Program-made: the position numbers and the translations under genes
In this document: positions 62,661 to 64,000 of the stretch, in pieces
Layout of the letters: each line of letters begins with the position of its first letter
Numbering within the stretch: position 1 is the first letter of the stretch
Notes under the pieces: generated by a model
What the model saw: only the letters and a program-made list of their open reading frames with translations
Told to the model about the DNA's origin: nothing
Database searches by the model: none
Assembly: GCA_012295275.1 (NCBI GenBank)
Contig: CM022679.1
Coordinates: 9,809,669 to 9,873,668, forward strand
Direction: 5' to 3'
Source of the DNA: Chrysomallon squamiferum
Lineage: Eukaryota; Mollusca; Gastropoda; Neomphalida; Peltospiridae
DNA length: 64,000 nt

Positions 62661-64000
62661 GTGGGAGACTCTATTTCTAAAATGTTTCCTCTCTTTTTTT
62701 CTTTTTTTTTACTAATTATTAAACCATAGATTGAATGCATTAATATCTTTTGCTGTATACACAAATCAGAAATTTGATTTTCACATATCATTTGCCATTG
62801 TCACGTGGATTCCCCCAAGTTTAAATAGATACAGGTCTTGGTCGTTACTACCTAGTTGGCTTATTCTAGGGGGATTAGGCAGACTGAATCAACAGTCAGG
62901 ATACAAGTGACATTTACAAGTGGAAGATTCTTCCATCACATACATTCACTTCAAAAAGGTATATTTCCTCAACTCTAGGAGTAGGAAAATATGCTGTTTA
63001 AACGCAAATAATTAAGGTGCGTTAACCAACACATTCGGGCATTTATAATACATAATAATATTTTAACTATCAGTAAACACACAGCATCTCTGAGACATGG
63101 CATAATATATATATATATGCATATATATATATACATGAAAACAAAACAAAAAAGGTAAATACATCATGATAATAACGTTAACTTCGGGATGGGGTATCAG
63201 TATGTATTTTCAATTTCTTTTCTTCATTCTGTTCCAATCGTTGTTTTTCTCCTTTCACTTGAAGGAAAACAAACCTCTGACCCTCTGTCAAAATGTTGAA
63301 TAACGGTACTTTTCAAATTTTGTCACCACATGTGCAAGCAAGTGCTGTAAAATAAGAACTGGTTTAAAACACGCATTTTTGTTCACAGTGGAAATCGTTT
63401 TCTGGCTGTTATGTAACAGAAAATCAAATATGAGGGAAGATGTTCAGATTTAATCTGAAGTTCCTTAATGTTTAGATCCCTGCTTAATTCCTGAAGCACA
63501 GGGGTTAACAATATTCTGACATCAGACTCTTTCTCCAGGGCATCATTATGAAGACAAACAAAAGCTGCATAGTAATTCATTCATCATCTGATAGCTGTAA
63601 AAGTAATTCTTCAGATTAGTGTGAATACAAGCATACTGTCAGAATTTTCAGTATGTTCATTTTAAACGCCCAATTCCGTTAAGTTCCCTTAAGTTTTGTT
63701 ACGAGTCCTGCCCTCTGTGGAAATTAATCTGTTATGGAATTTATAGTTATCTCAATCAACTTTTTCATGGATTCCGTGACTGCATCAGGGCATATTTTCA
63801 GTTTCTTTTCTTCATTCTGTTCCAGCCGTAGTTATTCTCCTTTCACTCGAAGCAAAACAAACCTCTAACTCTCTGTCAAAATGTTGAATAACGGTACAGT
63901 TGCAATGTCGACATCATGTTTGAGAGCAAGTTGCTGTAAAACAAGAAGTTGGAGGACTGCTTGGACAAATGCTTTTTTGTTCATAGTGGAAGATGTTTCC
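62661..64000. other. Right edge: ARPC1 intron or 3' flank with a diverged repeat
   Basis: From about 62.8 kb the composition changes (less poly-T). It contains an inverted pair of CCCCC/GGGGG motifs (ATTCCCCCAAG and CTAGGGGGATT, 62810-62880), a TA run at about 63105-63135, and the decayed coding repeat annotated separately. No convincing ARPC1 terminal exon was found. Confidence 0.45.
63185..64000 (-). pseudogene. Decayed coding repeat, possibly PD-(D/E)XK/Crinkler-like (two units, partial)
   Basis: Two direct units about 600 bp apart share the plus-strand core TTTCTTTTCTTCATTCTGTT, then AAAATGTTGAATAACGGTAC. Read on the minus strand the left unit gives VPLFNILTEGQRFVFLQVKG followed by EKQRLEQNEEKKLKI. 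The right unit gives MNKKAFVQAVLQLLVLQQLA and VPLFNILTES but has stops. Between them a 65-residue frame includes ESDVRILLTPVLQELSRDLN and SYLIF...ARKRF. The order (helix, Y-L-I-F strand, A-x-K, QAVLQLL helix, V-P-x-F-x-I-L-T-x-G) resembles endonuclease-fold Crinkler-type domains, with the acidic residues missing. Frameshifts and stops make it a remnant. Assignment is tentative. Confidence 0.35.

Noticed and set aside
62828-62860. Possible ARPC1 last exon after AAATAG (eight or so codons to TAG)
   Set aside because: The residues do not resemble the conserved ARPC1 C-terminus and the acceptor lacks a pyrimidine tract.
1-64000. CRISPR arrays, prokaryotic operons, insertion sequences, integrases
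   Set aside because: None present; introns, splice sites and gene content are animal. The regular repeats are micro- or minisatellites without unique spacers.

Overview
The window is AT-rich animal nuclear DNA. It has many short exons with GT-AG introns, dense micro- and minisatellites, a eukaryotic tRNA gene and metazoan housekeeping genes. An expanded tri-BIR IAP family and the repeat texture suggest a lophotrochozoan, probably a mollusc; the species call is inference only.

Layout, left to right. (1) 58-136 (+): last coding exon of an unidentified gene. (2) 945-8771 (-): CCZ1, 12 coding exons, half of the MON1-CCZ1 Rab7 exchange factor. (3) 8772-14220: intergenic or UTR DNA with an unassigned promoter-like cluster near 10.25 kb and a tRNA-Ser(CGA) gene at 11165-11246 (-). 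(4) 14221-20327 (-): GET4, 9 coding exons, of the BAG6 tail-anchored-protein targeting complex. (5) About 20.46-49.79 kb: three tandem units of 9.5-10.2 kb, each with a six-coding-exon minus-strand inhibitor-of-apoptosis gene (BIR-BIR-BIR, UBA-like, coiled coil, RING). Only the middle copy B (740 aa) is intact. Copy A has a stop in exon 3 and a scrambled coiled-coil exon. Copy C lost the exon-4 donor, is frameshifted in the coiled coil, and lacks a 50-residue linker. All three keep an intact RING exon. (6) 50744-62660 (+): ARPC1, the WD40 subunit of the Arp2/3 complex, 11 coding exons; about 11 C-terminal residues were not found. (7) About 62.8-64.0 kb: a diverged direct repeat with decayed minus-strand coding sequence, possibly nuclease-like.

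The housekeeping genes (endosomal Rab7 activation, tail-anchored protein insertion, actin branching) do not form one pathway. The two most unusual observations are these. First, introns of CCZ1 and GET4 hold tandem repeats of the sequence at their own splice sites, so they carry arrays of decoy splice sites. Second, the young IAP triplication shows different lesions in each damaged copy, plus an in-frame 42-bp coding minisatellite (8, 6 and 5 core units) in the coiled coil. A phase-compatible alternative last exon inside ARPC1 also deserves a check.
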